From assembly GCA_013911545.1 (NCBI GenBank), contig JACETA010000013.1, positions 1 through 14,380 on the forward strand: a stretch of 14,380 nt of DNA. Direction: 5' to 3'. The first letter of the stretch is position 1. Each line of letters starts with the position of its first letter. Under the pieces are notes generated by a model that made no database searches, had not been told where the DNA came from, and saw only the letters and a program-made list of their open reading frames with translations. Shown here piece after piece: positions 1 to 6,229 of this stretch. Made by a program: the position numbers and the translations under genes. The stretch is from Chloroflexota bacterium (GTDB lineage: Bacteria > Chloroflexota > Dehalococcoidia > Lucifugimonadales > Lucifugimonadaceae).

Positions 1-84
1 TTATTGCAATATAGTTCCAAATATAAGGGGCACAATCATAGAGGCTGCAATTAAAATTGAAACTATTATGGTTATTATTTTCAT
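1..84 (-). CDS. 27-residue single-pass membrane mini-protein, unknown function
   Basis: A complete small reading frame runs from ATG at 84-82 to TAA at 3-1. The product begins MKIITIIVSILIAASMIVPL and ends with IFGTILQ. It is almost entirely hydrophobic with one lysine at residue 2, so it should be a single transmembrane helix with its N-terminus in the cytoplasm. An AGAGGA Shine-Dalgarno motif lies at 100-95, 10 bases before the ATG, which is the main reason to believe it is translated. It follows lepB and tRNA-Lys on the same strand, about 50 bases after the tRNA, so it could be expressed from the same transcript. I do not recognise a family. It might be a small subunit of a membrane complex or a membrane peptide, or it could be chance coding in AT-rich DNA. 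No function is claimed. Confidence 0.45.
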   Translation of the reverse strand: MKIITIIVSILIAASMIVPLIFGTILQ

Positions 85-135
85 TTAAATTTAGTCCTCT
101 TATTACTATTTAGCCAAGATTTATACCTAAAATAG

Positions 136-211
136 TGGTGGGCCCTGAGAGGCTCGAACTCTCGACCTACTGATTAAAAGTCAGTTGCTCTACCAACTGA
201 GCTAAGGGCCC
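136..211 (-). tRNA. tRNA-Lys (anticodon UUU)
   Basis: The minus strand folds into a full cloverleaf of 76 bases. The acceptor stem GGGCCCT pairs with AGGGCCC, the D-arm reads AGCTCAGTTGGTAGAGC, and the anticodon stem ACTGA/TCAGT encloses the loop CTTTTAA with TTT at positions 34-36. The T-arm contains GTTCGAG. Discriminator A is followed by an encoded CCA (138-136). U34 lets it read both AAA and AAG, and AAA is very frequent in this genome. It begins 9 bases after the lepB stop codon, so it is probably cut out of a longer lepB transcript. Confidence 0.97.
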
Positions 212-220
212 TTGTTATGG

Positions 221-802
221 TCAACTATTTAAAGCAGAAATTAGATTATAATCAAAAATCTTAAAATTAGACAAAGGCCAGTATATCACCCATACCCTTC
301 CCTTAATATTCGATCTGGGTACAAACCCAAAGCTTCTAGAATCATTTGAACTTCTTCTATTATCTCCAAGCACATAATAATAACCATCTGGGACAAGAGT
401 TTTAGGTACTTCAGTTATCTCAGATGTATTTCCAAATTTACTTAAATAAGGTTTGCCGTTAACAAGAATTATTCCAGATGAGTTTTCAATTGTATCCCCG
501 GGTATAGCAATAATTCTTTTCACGAATTGTTTCCCTGTTGTATCGTAAGGAAAAGGCGGATCAAAAACGACTACATCCCCACGGTGGGGATTTAATTTAA
601 AATCAAAATTATTATTTAAATTTTTATTTACGTTAAATGGGTTTAAATATACAAACTTATTTACAAAAACTCTTTGATTATTGTTAAGAGTTGGGTTCAT
701 ACTGCTTCCATCAACAACATAATTTCCCAGCAAGACCTGAAAGGCAATAGATATTGCAAATGCTAAAATAGTATTTTTGAATATGTTTCTTAATTGATTC
801 AT
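221..802 (-). CDS. lepB: Signal peptidase I
   Basis: This membrane-anchored serine protease removes signal peptides from exported proteins at the outer face of the cytoplasmic membrane. The chosen start gives 193 residues. One transmembrane anchor spans about residues 8-26, followed by the box DGSSMNPTL with the nucleophile at Ser34. The general-base lysine is Lys95 in FVKRIIAIPGD, and the closing box GDNRRSSNDSRSFG is intact. Length and the single anchor match the small Gram-positive-type enzymes rather than the two-anchor E. coli form. An upstream in-frame ATG at 925 would add 41 hydrophobic, low-complexity residues and run into the divergent dcd gene, so ATG at 802 (MNQLRNIF) is preferred, although no clear Shine-Dalgarno precedes it. 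tRNA-Lys follows closely. Identity is secure; the exact start is less so. Confidence 0.94.
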   Translation of the reverse strand: MNQLRNIFKNTILAFAISIAFQVLLGNYVVDGSSMNPTLNNNQRVFVNKFVYLNPFNVNKNLNNNFDFKLNPHRGDVVVFDPPFPYDTTGKQFVKRIIAIPGDTIENSSGIILVNGKPYLSKFGNTSEITEVPKTLVPDGYYYVLGDNRRSSNDSRSFGFVPRSNIKGRVWVIYWPLSNFKIFDYNLISALNS

Positions 803-831
803 AAAGATGATGGTAATAAAAAAATAATAAT

Positions 832-859
832 TTGAATAATAATATTTTAAACCTATAAT
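832..859 (+). promoter_or_regulatory. Sigma-70-type promoter for dcd and the rib run
   Basis: TTGAAT at 832-837 and a perfect TATAAT at 854-859 are separated by 16 bases. The expected transcript start is near 866, which puts the AAGGAG motif of dcd (867-872) almost at the 5' end of the message. The 76-base gap between the lepB and dcd start codons must also hold the minus-strand lepB promoter, for which I see no convincing pair of boxes. No FMN riboswitch-like conserved structure fits in this short leader. Confidence 0.6.
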
Positions 860-878
860 CAAAAAAAAGGAGATTATT

Positions 879-1466
879 ATGGTACTGAGCGACAAGACAA
901 TTAAAGAATATTTAAAAAGTGGCAAAATTTTAATTGATCCTATTGATCAAAGCGACATTCAGCCTGCCAGCGTAGACTTACATATAGATAAAGGGATTTT
1001 AATATTCAAGAATTCTGCCGAGCCTTTTATTGACCTTAGGAAAGAACTTCCGAATTTAACGGAAAATGTTGAAATTAAGAAAGGTGAACCTTTTATGTTG
1101 CACCCAGGGGAATTTGTACTAGCATCAACTATTGAAAGAATAAAATTATCAGACAGTGTTGTAGGCAGACTTGAAGGAAAAAGCAGTTTAGGAAGAGTTG
1201 GTTTATTGATACATTCTACTGCTGGATATGTAGACCCAGGCTGGGATGGACAACTTACTCTAGAATTAACTAACGTTGCAAAACTCCCAATAACTTTGTA
1301 CTACGGTATGAGAATTGGTCAAATATCATTTTTAGATCTATCAACTTCTGCGGAGAATCCATACGGTTCTTCAAATCTTTCTAGTAGATATCAAGGTCAA
1401 AAAGATCCAACAGCAAGTAAAGTACACCTTGATTTTGATTCTCAAATAAAACACACTGATGAGTGA
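879..1466 (+). CDS. dcd: dCTP deaminase, probably the dUMP-forming type
   Basis: The enzyme deaminates dCTP on the way to dUMP for thymidylate synthesis in the cytoplasm. The 195-residue length is normal for the family. The core GKSSLGRVGL has Ser102 and Arg106 at the active site, HSTAGYVDPGW follows, and the catalytic glutamate is Glu129 in LTLELTN. The HSTAG and C-terminal NPYGSS...YQGQKDPTAS stretches resemble the bifunctional enzymes of actinobacteria and archaea, which also split off pyrophosphate and release dUMP, more than E. coli Dcd, whose equivalent region reads HVTAH. That subtype call is from remembered sequences. AAGGAG at 867-872, six bases before the ATG, fixes the start. The gene leads the riboflavin block and overlaps ribD by 8 bases, so the two should be co-transcribed. 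Confidence 0.92.
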   Translation: MVLSDKTIKEYLKSGKILIDPIDQSDIQPASVDLHIDKGILIFKNSAEPFIDLRKELPNLTENVEIKKGEPFMLHPGEFVLASTIERIKLSDSVVGRLEGKSSLGRVGLLIHSTAGYVDPGWDGQLTLELTNVAKLPITLYYGMRIGQISFLDLSTSAENPYGSSNLSSRYQGQKDPTASKVHLDFDSQIKHTDE

Positions 1467-2565
1467 AAAAAATACTGTATTTATTAAAGCCTTAGAATTA
1501 GCTGAAAATTTAACTGAAAGTGTGAGTCCTAGGCCGCCCGTCGGTTCAATTATCACTCACAATGGGAAAATTGTTGGCAAAGGAGTAACAACTATTAATC
1601 CCTTGAGGCATGCAGAAGTAAATGCACTAAGTAAAGCTAAAGAAAAGATTCAATCCTTTAAAGAATCTACTTTGTATTGCACCTTAGAACCTTGTTTTCA
1701 TAAAGGGAATACAGAGCCATGCGTAGATAAAATAATTGAATCTGGAATTAAAAATGTAATAATTGGTTCTGTTGATCCAAATCCTAAAGTAAATAAAAAA
1801 AGCATTAATAAACTTAAAAAAAATAATATTAATGTAGAATTAGTAGGTAATACTGAATTAAAAAAAAGATCAGATAAATTAATAGAACCTTTTAAAATGT
1901 ATATAGAAAATTCACTCCCATTTGTAACTGCCAAGATGGCGATTAGTTTAGATGGAAAAATTGCCACAAAAACGGGAGATTCTAAATGGATATCTTCAGA
2001 AAAATCTAGAGAAATTGTTCAGGATATTAGGTCAAAATCGGATGCAATAATTATTGGATCGAAAACCCTTGAAATTGACAAGCCAAGTTTAAATGCTCGA
2101 AACAGAAATTTACAACCAAAAATAAAGGCGATAATTAAGAGTAGGCCGAAAAATATTTCACAATTTGAATCATTGCTTAAAGATAATTTGAGCGAAATTA
2201 TTGTTTACTGCAAAGAAATACCTCATGATTATAAAAACTGGAATGGTATCTCATTTGTAGAAATTAAAGGGCCTGGTTCAAAGCTTGATTTAGCAAGCAT
2301 CCTAAAAGATTTAGCTTCAAGGGGATGTATAAATGTATTAATGGAAGGAGGCGGTAAATTATTAGGTTCACTTATTGATTTAAATTTAGTTAGTAAAGTT
2401 ATATTATTTATCTCTCCAATGCTGATTGGGGGTGAATCATCCACAGATTCGATAGGAGGAGATGGAATCGAATTTATAAGCCAAAGTAAGAAATTAGCTG
2501 ATATTGAAGTTAAAATTGTAGAAAGCGATATAATGGTTACTGGAACAATTAAAGATCATGTTTAG
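1459..2565 (+). CDS. ribD: Bifunctional pyrimidine deaminase/reductase of riboflavin synthesis
   Basis: RibD carries out the second and third steps of riboflavin synthesis: deamination of the diaminopyrimidine made by GTP cyclohydrolase II, then NADPH-dependent reduction of its ribose side chain. The N-terminal deaminase domain (about residues 5-145) has the zinc site His51 in HAEVNAL with proton-shuttle Glu53, plus Cys79 and Cys88 in PCFHKGNTEPC; the usual TPPC is TEPC here. The reductase domain (about 150-365) begins AKMAISLDGKIAT and contains VLMEGGGKLLGSL. The 368-residue length is standard for the fused enzyme. Its ATG lies inside the end of dcd (ATGAGTGA, 8 bases shared) without a Shine-Dalgarno motif, and its own end overlaps ribE in the same way, so translation is probably coupled on both sides. 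Confidence 0.96.
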   Translation: MSEKNTVFIKALELAENLTESVSPRPPVGSIITHNGKIVGKGVTTINPLRHAEVNALSKAKEKIQSFKESTLYCTLEPCFHKGNTEPCVDKIIESGIKNVIIGSVDPNPKVNKKSINKLKKNNINVELVGNTELKKRSDKLIEPFKMYIENSLPFVTAKMAISLDGKIATKTGDSKWISSEKSREIVQDIRSKSDAIIIGSKTLEIDKPSLNARNRNLQPKIKAIIKSRPKNISQFESLLKDNLSEIIVYCKEIPHDYKNWNGISFVEIKGPGSKLDLASILKDLASRGCINVLMEGGGKLLGSLIDLNLVSKVILFISPMLIGGESSTDSIGGDGIEFISQSKKLADIEVKIVESDIMVTGTIKDHV

Positions 2566-3157
2566 CGGAATAATACAATCAAAAGGAAAAGTTACTAAGT
2601 TTGACGGTAATTTTTTAAAAATTGAAGCCCCAGAAATTGCAAAGGAAAATAATATTTCAGAAAGTATTTCTGTAAACGGGGCATGTTTAACAATTGTTGA
2701 TAAAGACCTTAAAAGTTTTTCAGTTAATGTTGTCGAGGAAACAATAGATAGAACCAGTTTAGGTCAATTATCTATAGGTTCTAATGTAAACTTAGAGCCC
2801 GCTTTGAAGGTTGGAGATAAAATAGGTGGTCATAATGTTCAAGGTCACGTTGACTGCACAACAGATGTTAAAAAAATAACTCAAATAGATAATTCATGGG
2901 TTGTAGATTTTAATAAGCCATCTAAATTTTCTCATTATTTTATTGAAAAAGGTTTTATAGCAATTGATGGCGTGAGCTTAACAATTACCAATGACATTGA
3001 TGAATTTTTCTCTATTGCAGTTATACCCTTTACATGGAATCATACAATTTTTAGTGGATATGAAGTTGGATCTGTTGTAAATTTAGAAGTCGACATGACA
3101 GCAAAATATATAGAAAAGATTATTAAAAACAGTCACAAATTAGAGAAGGCAAATTAA
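2558..3157 (+). CDS. ribE: Riboflavin synthase, alpha chain
   Basis: This enzyme performs the last ring-forming step, dismutating two molecules of 6,7-dimethyl-8-ribityllumazine to riboflavin and the diaminopyrimidine that returns to RibH. The family's diagnostic start MFSGII is present. Two lumazine-binding barrel repeats are visible: the first covers about residues 1-90 with SVNGACLTIV, the second about 91-185 with GGHNVQGHVD and AIDGVSLTIT. The 199-residue length is typical. The start ATG sits in the ATGTTTAG overlap with ribD and has only a weak purine stretch upstream. ribBA begins one base after its TAA. The symbol ribE follows the Bacillus-style use; the same protein is called RibC in E. 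coli. Confidence 0.96.
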   Translation: MFSGIIQSKGKVTKFDGNFLKIEAPEIAKENNISESISVNGACLTIVDKDLKSFSVNVVEETIDRTSLGQLSIGSNVNLEPALKVGDKIGGHNVQGHVDCTTDVKKITQIDNSWVVDFNKPSKFSHYFIEKGFIAIDGVSLTITNDIDEFFSIAVIPFTWNHTIFSGYEVGSVVNLEVDMTAKYIEKIIKNSHKLEKAN

Positions 3158-3158
3158 A

Positions 3159-4358
3159 ATGAATTTAAACACCATAGATGAAGCTATTCAAGATTATAAA
3201 GATGGAAAATTTGTAATTATAGTTGATGATGAGGACAGGGAAAATGAAGGCGATATTACGTTAGCTGCAGATTTTATAACTCCAGAAAAAATAAATTTTA
3301 TGGCTCTTAATGCTAGAGGCCTCATATGTGTTGCAATTGACGGTAAAATCCTAAATAAACTTAATATCCCATTAATGGTTGATGAAAGTAATGATAGTAA
3401 TTACACAGCTTTTACAGTTTCAGTTGATTACATCCCTGGAACAACTACAGGCATTTCTGCGGAAGATAGATCAGAAACTGTCAAAGGGCTTATTGATGAT
3501 AAAGCAGATGGCTCAATGTTTCAAAAGCCAGGTCATATTTTTCCTATTAAATATAAAGAGGGTGGGGTTTTAGTTAGAGCTGGTCACACTGAGGCATCAG
3601 TTGATCTTGCTAAATTAGCTGGTTTAAAGCCAGCTGCAGTAATGTGTGAAATTGTAAAAGATGATGGAACCATGGCTAGAAGACCCGACCTAGAAAAATT
3701 TGCACAAGAAAACGATATTAAAATAATAACGATAGCTGACTTAATTGCTCATAGATACAACAATGAGAGCATTATTAAAAGGACTTCTTCAGCAAAATTA
3801 CCTACTAAATTCGGGGATTTTAAAGCTATTGGGTTTAAATCTTTATATGATGACGATGAACACGTAGCTCTTGTTAGGGGAGAAATTAGCTCGGAACCAA
3901 CACTTGTTAGAGTTCACAGTGAATGTTTGTCTGGAGACTTTCTAGGTAGCCTAAGGTGTGATTGTGGTGATCAGGCTTCTGCCGCATTAGAGAAAATTGG
4001 AAATGAAGATTCCGGTGTTTTCTTATATATGAAACAAGAAGGAAGAGGAATTGGTCTCTTAAACAAACTCAAGGCATACGAATTGCAGGATAAAGGTGCT
4101 GATACAGTTGAGGCAAACGAAATACTTGGATTTCCCCCTGACTTAAGACACTACGGTATAGGAGCTCAAATATTAGCAAATATTGGATTAAAGAAAATAA
4201 AGTTGTTAACAAGCAATCCAAAAAAAGTGGTCGGATTGGATGGATATGGACTAGAAATAGTTGAAACAGTCACTTTAAATGTGGAACCTAACCCAATCAA
4301 TCAAGCTTATTTGAAAACCAAAAAAGAGAAGCTTGGCCACAATATCGATAATGTCTGA
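3159..4358 (+). CDS. ribBA: Bifunctional DHBP synthase / GTP cyclohydrolase II
   Basis: The N-terminal half (about residues 1-200) makes 3,4-dihydroxy-2-butanone 4-phosphate from ribulose 5-phosphate; the C-terminal half (about 205-399) opens GTP to the diaminopyrimidine. Together they supply both precursors of riboflavin. The first domain shows DDEDRENEGD at residues 23-32, GISAEDRS and RAGHTEASVDLA. The second shows the zinc ligands Cys256, Cys267 and Cys269 with the spacing of E. coli RibA, the EGRGIGLLNKLKAY motif, and RHYGIGAQIL. Both active sites look intact, so I see no sign that one half is vestigial. A GAGAAGG motif at 3143-3149 supports the ATG, 9 bases downstream. ribH overlaps the last 8 bases. 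Confidence 0.97.
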   Translation: MNLNTIDEAIQDYKDGKFVIIVDDEDRENEGDITLAADFITPEKINFMALNARGLICVAIDGKILNKLNIPLMVDESNDSNYTAFTVSVDYIPGTTTGISAEDRSETVKGLIDDKADGSMFQKPGHIFPIKYKEGGVLVRAGHTEASVDLAKLAGLKPAAVMCEIVKDDGTMARRPDLEKFAQENDIKIITIADLIAHRYNNESIIKRTSSAKLPTKFGDFKAIGFKSLYDDDEHVALVRGEISSEPTLVRVHSECLSGDFLGSLRCDCGDQASAALEKIGNEDSGVFLYMKQEGRGIGLLNKLKAYELQDKGADTVEANEILGFPPDLRHYGIGAQILANIGLKKIKLLTSNPKKVVGLDGYGLEIVETVTLNVEPNPINQAYLKTKKEKLGHNIDNV

Positions 4359-4809
4359 TAAATTCCCAAATAATTTAAAAAAATCAGATAATAAAATTAA
4401 CTGTAATATAACAATTATTCATTCAGAATTTAATAGTGAAATAGTAAATAAACTTGTAGAAGTAACTGAAAAAAGATTAATTGAAATATCTAATCCTGAT
4501 TTATCCAAAATTTCTGTGCCTGGAGCATACGAGATACCTTTTATTGTGAAAAAAATTATTGATACAAAAAAATCAGATGCAATTATTTGTCTTGGGGCAA
4601 TTATTAGGGGCGAAACAACACATTATGAACTTATATCCGAAAATGTTTTCAAATCTATATCTAAGATTAACAGCATAGGAATTATTCCTGTTATAAATGG
4701 AATTTTAACTACAGAAAATAATGCTCAAGCTAAAGAAAGAATAAGTAATGGCAGTTATTTTGCAGACAGTTGTTTACGAATGATTAACCTAAACAAACAT
4801 TTAACTTAA
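4351..4809 (+). CDS. ribH: 6,7-Dimethyl-8-ribityllumazine synthase
   Basis: RibH condenses the RibBA and RibD products to the lumazine that RibE uses; family members assemble into pentamers or 60-subunit shells. The 152-residue product has SVPGAYEIPF, the GAIIRGETTHYEL loop with catalytic His91, and PVINGILTTENNAQAKER, where Asn replaces the Phe usually found before Gly in this last motif. An earlier in-frame TTG at 4333 would add six residues, but its purine stretch is only a base or two away. The ATG at 4351 gives an ATGTCTGA overlap with ribBA that exactly mirrors the other junctions of this run, so I choose it. No terminator follows; the next feature is tRNA-Gln 45 bases on. Confidence 0.94.
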   Translation: MSDKFPNNLKKSDNKINCNITIIHSEFNSEIVNKLVEVTEKRLIEISNPDLSKISVPGAYEIPFIVKKIIDTKKSDAIICLGAIIRGETTHYELISENVFKSISKINSIGIIPVINGILTTENNAQAKERISNGSYFADSCLRMINLNKHLT

Positions 4810-4854
4810 TAAAAATATCTCAATCTGCTAATATTTCAAAAAGAGAAATCGCAT

Positions 4855-4928
4855 TGGCGATTCGTCTAGCGGTAGGACCCCAGACTCTGAATCTGGTAGC
4901 CCAGGTTCGAATCCTGGATCGCCAGCCA
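4855..4928 (+). tRNA. tRNA-Gln (anticodon CUG)
   Basis: A 74-base cloverleaf with acceptor stem TGGCGAT/ATCGCCA, discriminator G and encoded CCA. The U1-A72 pair and G73 are typical glutamine identity elements. The anticodon stem CCAGA/TCTGG encloses CTCTGAA, giving CTG at positions 34-36. The T-arm has GGTTCGAATCC. With C34 it should read only CAG, the less common glutamine codon in this AT-rich sequence, so a UUG isoacceptor must exist elsewhere. It lies 45 bases after ribH and 5 bases before tRNA-Glu. Confidence 0.97.
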
Positions 4929-4933
4929 GATTT

Positions 4934-5010
4934 GGCCCCTTCGTCTAGCGGCCCAGGACACCACCCTCTCAAGGTGGAGATCACGGGTTCGAATCCCGTA
5001 GGGGCTACCA
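4934..5010 (+). tRNA. tRNA-Glu (anticodon CUC)
   Basis: A 77-base cloverleaf with acceptor stem GGCCCCT/AGGGGCT (a G-U pair at the first position), discriminator A and encoded CCA. The anticodon stem CCACC/GGTGG encloses CTCTCAA, giving CTC at positions 34-36; the T-arm is CGGGTTCGAATCCCG. C34 restricts it to GAG, so a UUC glutamate tRNA must be present elsewhere. It forms a tandem pair with tRNA-Gln and is followed after 24 bases by a dehydrogenase gene. Confidence 0.97.
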
Positions 5011-5034
5011 AAACTGAATATAAAGGAGAAAAAA

Positions 5035-6138
5035 ATGAAAAACATAAAGGGTATTTATTTAGGATATGCAGATAATCTTGAACCTCAGTCAAGAGCTTTT
5101 GAAGAGGTTGGAGGAGAACTAATTAAGGGTAACCTAGGTGACAACGCATCAAAATCGGGTAGCTTATTATCCCCTAAGGAAGGGTCCAGCGATAAATTAG
5201 ATAGGGTAGTTTCATTAATAGAAGAGACAAAAGCACAGTCATTAGTTCTTCAGGGACATGGGTTCCCCTTGAATAATGATTTTTTTGAAGCAGTTGGAAA
5301 AATAGATGGATTTAAAGGAGTTGCATGTTTTGGGCATGGTTTTGACGGCATTGATGTTGATAGTGCAACAAAAAATGAAATTATTGTGGCCAATGCCGCA
5401 TCTTTTGGCACCGAAGAAGTATCAAATCATGCATTAATGCATATGTTAGTTTGCGCTAGAAAATTCGTATTTCATGATAAGTTAGTAAAAAGTGGTGTAT
5501 GGACCCGAGAACATCTATCACCAATGGGTCATATTTCAGGGCAAACTCTTGGGATAGTAGGTATTGGAAATATTGGAAGAGCAATGGGTAGAAAAGCTAA
5601 AGGTCTTGGAATGAAAGTAATTGCTTTTGACCCTAATGTATCTTCTTGGGATTTTAAAGAATATGGGATTGAATTTGTATCATCTATAAATGAATTATGT
5701 AAAAGATCAGATTACGTTAGTCTTCATTGCCCTTTATTAGAATCAACAACAAAAATTATGGGGGCTGAACAATTTAAACAAATGAAAAAAACTGCATATT
5801 TGATTAATTGTTCCCGTGGGCCTGTTGTTGATGAAAAAGCTCTTATTGAAGCACTTAATAATAATGAAATAGCTGGTGCAGGACTTGATGTATTTGAAGA
5901 AGAACCAACTTACCCTGAAAATCCTTTATTAAAAATGGATAATGTTGGCGTAACAAATCATTATGCAAGCTACTCAGAGATAGCATGGGAAAGAGCTGAA
6001 ACTCAATTAGGTGAAGAGGCTGTAAGGATTTCTACTGATAGTTACCCAATGTCACTGGTTAATCCAAGCGTTAAATCTAAATTATCTGGTAAATCTGAAG
6101 CTCAAGGCTGGGAAATATACAGAGAGTCACTTAAGTAA
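5035..6138 (+). CDS. NAD-dependent D-2-hydroxyacid dehydrogenase family protein
   Basis: The protein belongs to the D-isomer-specific 2-hydroxyacid dehydrogenases, which interconvert 2-keto acids and D-2-hydroxy acids with NAD(P)H. The Rossmann motif GIVGIGNIG is at residues 173-181, and an acidic Asp after the second strand (AFDPN) suggests NAD preference. The catalytic triad is visible: Arg261 in NCSRGPVVDE, Glu290 in DVFEEEP and His309. The histidine context is VTNHYASYSE rather than the common TPHIAxxT. At 367 residues it is longer than simple glyoxylate or lactate enzymes (about 320-330), with a substrate-domain extension near residues 35-70. Phosphoglycerate dehydrogenase, glyoxylate/hydroxypyruvate reductase or another keto-acid reductase are all possible; the substrate cannot be read from the sequence. 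AAAGGAG at 5022-5028 sets the start. It may be co-transcribed with the preceding tRNAs. Confidence 0.9.
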   Translation: MKNIKGIYLGYADNLEPQSRAFEEVGGELIKGNLGDNASKSGSLLSPKEGSSDKLDRVVSLIEETKAQSLVLQGHGFPLNNDFFEAVGKIDGFKGVACFGHGFDGIDVDSATKNEIIVANAASFGTEEVSNHALMHMLVCARKFVFHDKLVKSGVWTREHLSPMGHISGQTLGIVGIGNIGRAMGRKAKGLGMKVIAFDPNVSSWDFKEYGIEFVSSINELCKRSDYVSLHCPLLESTTKIMGAEQFKQMKKTAYLINCSRGPVVDEKALIEALNNNEIAGAGLDVFEEEPTYPENPLLKMDNVGVTNHYASYSEIAWERAETQLGEEAVRISTDSYPMSLVNPSVKSKLSGKSEAQGWEIYRESLK

Positions 6139-6151
6139 TTTGAAATTTAAT

Positions 6152-6189
6152 ACTTAAAATAACTTAACCTAGAATTATTAATTTTAAGT
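6152..6189. repeat. 9-base inverted repeat in the odhA upstream region
   Basis: ACTTAAAAT at 6152-6160 is the exact reverse complement of ATTTTAAGT at 6181-6189, with 20 bases between. The stem is made only of weak pairs apart from one C-G pair, so it is a poor intrinsic terminator for the preceding dehydrogenase gene. Its right arm lies inside the first copy of the 18-base direct repeat. It may be part of an operator, or chance in AT-rich DNA. Confidence 0.3.
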
Positions 6190-6191
6190 TG
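6174..6191 (+). repeat. Direct repeat copy 1 upstream of odhA
   Basis: ATTATTAATTTTAAGTTG occurs here and again at 6210-6227 with a single difference (A to G at the eighth base). The start-to-start distance is 36 bases. This copy occupies the spacer region just ahead of the TATAAT box at 6192-6197, a position where a bound protein would block RNA polymerase. Possible operator half; AT richness makes chance similarity a real alternative. Confidence 0.45.
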
Positions 6192-6197
6192 TATAAT
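6192..6197 (+). promoter_or_regulatory. -10 box of the odhA promoter
   Basis: A perfect TATAAT lies 32 bases before the odhA start codon, predicting a transcript start near 6204 and a leader of about 26 bases. No good -35 hexamer is found at the usual distance (CTAGAA at 6170-6175 is poor), so the promoter may depend on an activator or be controlled through the flanking direct repeats. Confidence 0.5.
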
Positions 6198-6209
6198 TCA
6201 CTCAATTAA

Positions 6210-6227
6210 ATTATTAGTTTTAAGTTG
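6210..6227 (+). repeat. Direct repeat copy 2 upstream of odhA
   Basis: ATTATTAGTTTTAAGTTG matches copy 1 at 17 of 18 bases. It falls in the predicted leader and ends two bases before the odhA ATG, in the place where a Shine-Dalgarno motif would normally be; none is present. A protein bound here, or the RNA itself, could affect translation initiation or early elongation. Confidence 0.45.
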
Positions 6228-6229
6228 AA

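Noticed and set aside
803..878. FMN riboswitch controlling the riboflavin block
   Set aside because: The predicted leader is about 13 bases and the whole gap 76 bases; none of the conserved RFN motifs could be recognised there or in the gene junctions.
803..925. Longer lepB with 41 extra N-terminal residues
   Set aside because: The added part is low-complexity hydrophobic sequence, would overlap dcd on the opposite strand, and would add a second membrane segment not needed by the single-anchor signal peptidase type.
1371..1556. Minus-strand frames inside dcd, ribD, odhB and the second enolase-superfamily gene, and a plus-strand frame at 3379-3573 inside ribBA
   Set aside because: All lie wholly or mostly within well-supported genes in other frames, have no motifs and no ribosome-binding sites, and are shadows.
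4333..4350. TTG start for ribH
   Set aside because: The purine motif ahead of it is too close (1-2 bases), and the ATG at 4351 reproduces the 8-base overlap of the neighbouring junctions.
4854..5075. 73-codon plus-strand frame through the tRNA pair
   Set aside because: It reads straight through both cloverleafs and then out of frame into the dehydrogenase gene; not a protein gene.
4820..5092. 90-codon minus-strand frame across the two tRNA genes
   Set aside because: It is the antisense translation of tRNA-Gln and tRNA-Glu; peptides containing GFEPVISTLRG are a well-known artefact of this kind. It has no ribosome-binding motif and runs into the dehydrogenase gene.
6139..6229. Intrinsic terminator after the hydroxyacid dehydrogenase
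   Set aside because: The only inverted repeat has an almost all A-T stem with a 20-base loop and no following T run, so it does not qualify as a terminator.
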